Shown: piece after piece, positions 5,430-5,559 of the stretch
How positions within the stretch are numbered: position 1 is the stretch's first letter
How the letters are laid out: each line of letters begins with the position of its first letter
DNA from: an uncultured Oscillospiraceae bacterium
GTDB taxonomy: Bacteria > Bacillota > Clostridia > Oscillospirales > Oscillospiraceae
Direction: 5' to 3'
Assembly: GCA_947627085.1 (NCBI GenBank)
Contig: CANQUO010000138.1
Location: 1-5,559, forward strand
DNA: 5,559 nucleotides
Made by a program: the position numbers and the translations under genes
The notes under the pieces: model-generated
Told to the model about the DNA's origin: nothing
Database searches by the model: none
The model's input: only the letters and a program-made list of their open reading frames with translations

Positions 5430-5559
5430 ATTGAATTGGGGTTTTACGGGCTTGTCAATAATCAAATCCCCGCGGAGTGCTCTGACCCGCGCCCCGTCAA
5501 GAGGACAGAGAAAAGATTAAAATAAAGTTAACAGATCAGACAGCGCCTAGGTTGCCGTC

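Larger units (their letters stand above)
5247..5559. other. Region downstream of trkH without a supported gene
   Basis: These 313 bases contain the four palindromes and then about 130 bases of mixed composition. Open frames here are made of palindrome arms read as codons and lack a ribosome binding site and family features. From 5510 the sequence becomes AT-rich (TAAAAT at 5518-5523), which may be the approach to the promoter of a gene beyond the right edge, but no -35 pairs well with it. Confidence 0.65.

Overview
The window looks like a piece of a high-GC, obligately or facultatively anaerobic Firmicute chromosome, most likely a Clostridia member of the Oscillospiraceae type. This is an inference from the class III ribonucleotide reductase, the strong GGAGG-type ribosome binding sites, the sigma-A-type promoters, frequent ATA isoleucine codons in a GC-rich background, and GTG/TTG starts. 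No rRNA or other phylogenetic marker is present, so the placement stays tentative.

Layout from left to right. Positions 1-1207 (minus strand) hold the first 402 codons of nrdD, the anaerobic ribonucleoside-triphosphate reductase; it runs off the left edge. A 336-base intergenic stretch (1208-1543) carries a good nrdD promoter, a candidate NrdR operator, a leader hairpin and several AT-rich inverted repeats. Positions 1544-2233 (minus) encode an SfsA-family protein; its promoter lies inside the longest possible reading frame, which fixes a shorter start. A divergent promoter region (about 2264-2414) separates sfsA from a plus-strand operon: trkA (2415-3788, starting at TTG) and trkH (3801-5246). 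The final 313 bases (5247-5559) contain no convincing gene but hold four strong, consecutive palindromes (5249-5429).

How the genes relate: trkA and trkH form one functional unit, a Trk potassium uptake system in which a cytoplasmic nucleotide-binding RCK protein gates a membrane pore. nrdD supplies deoxynucleotides for DNA synthesis under anoxia. sfsA is a conserved gene of poorly defined role and has no evident link to either. All four genes are well-known families with intact key motifs. I see no new multi-gene system. The least explained material is the cluster of palindromes after trkH and the inverted repeats upstream of nrdD.
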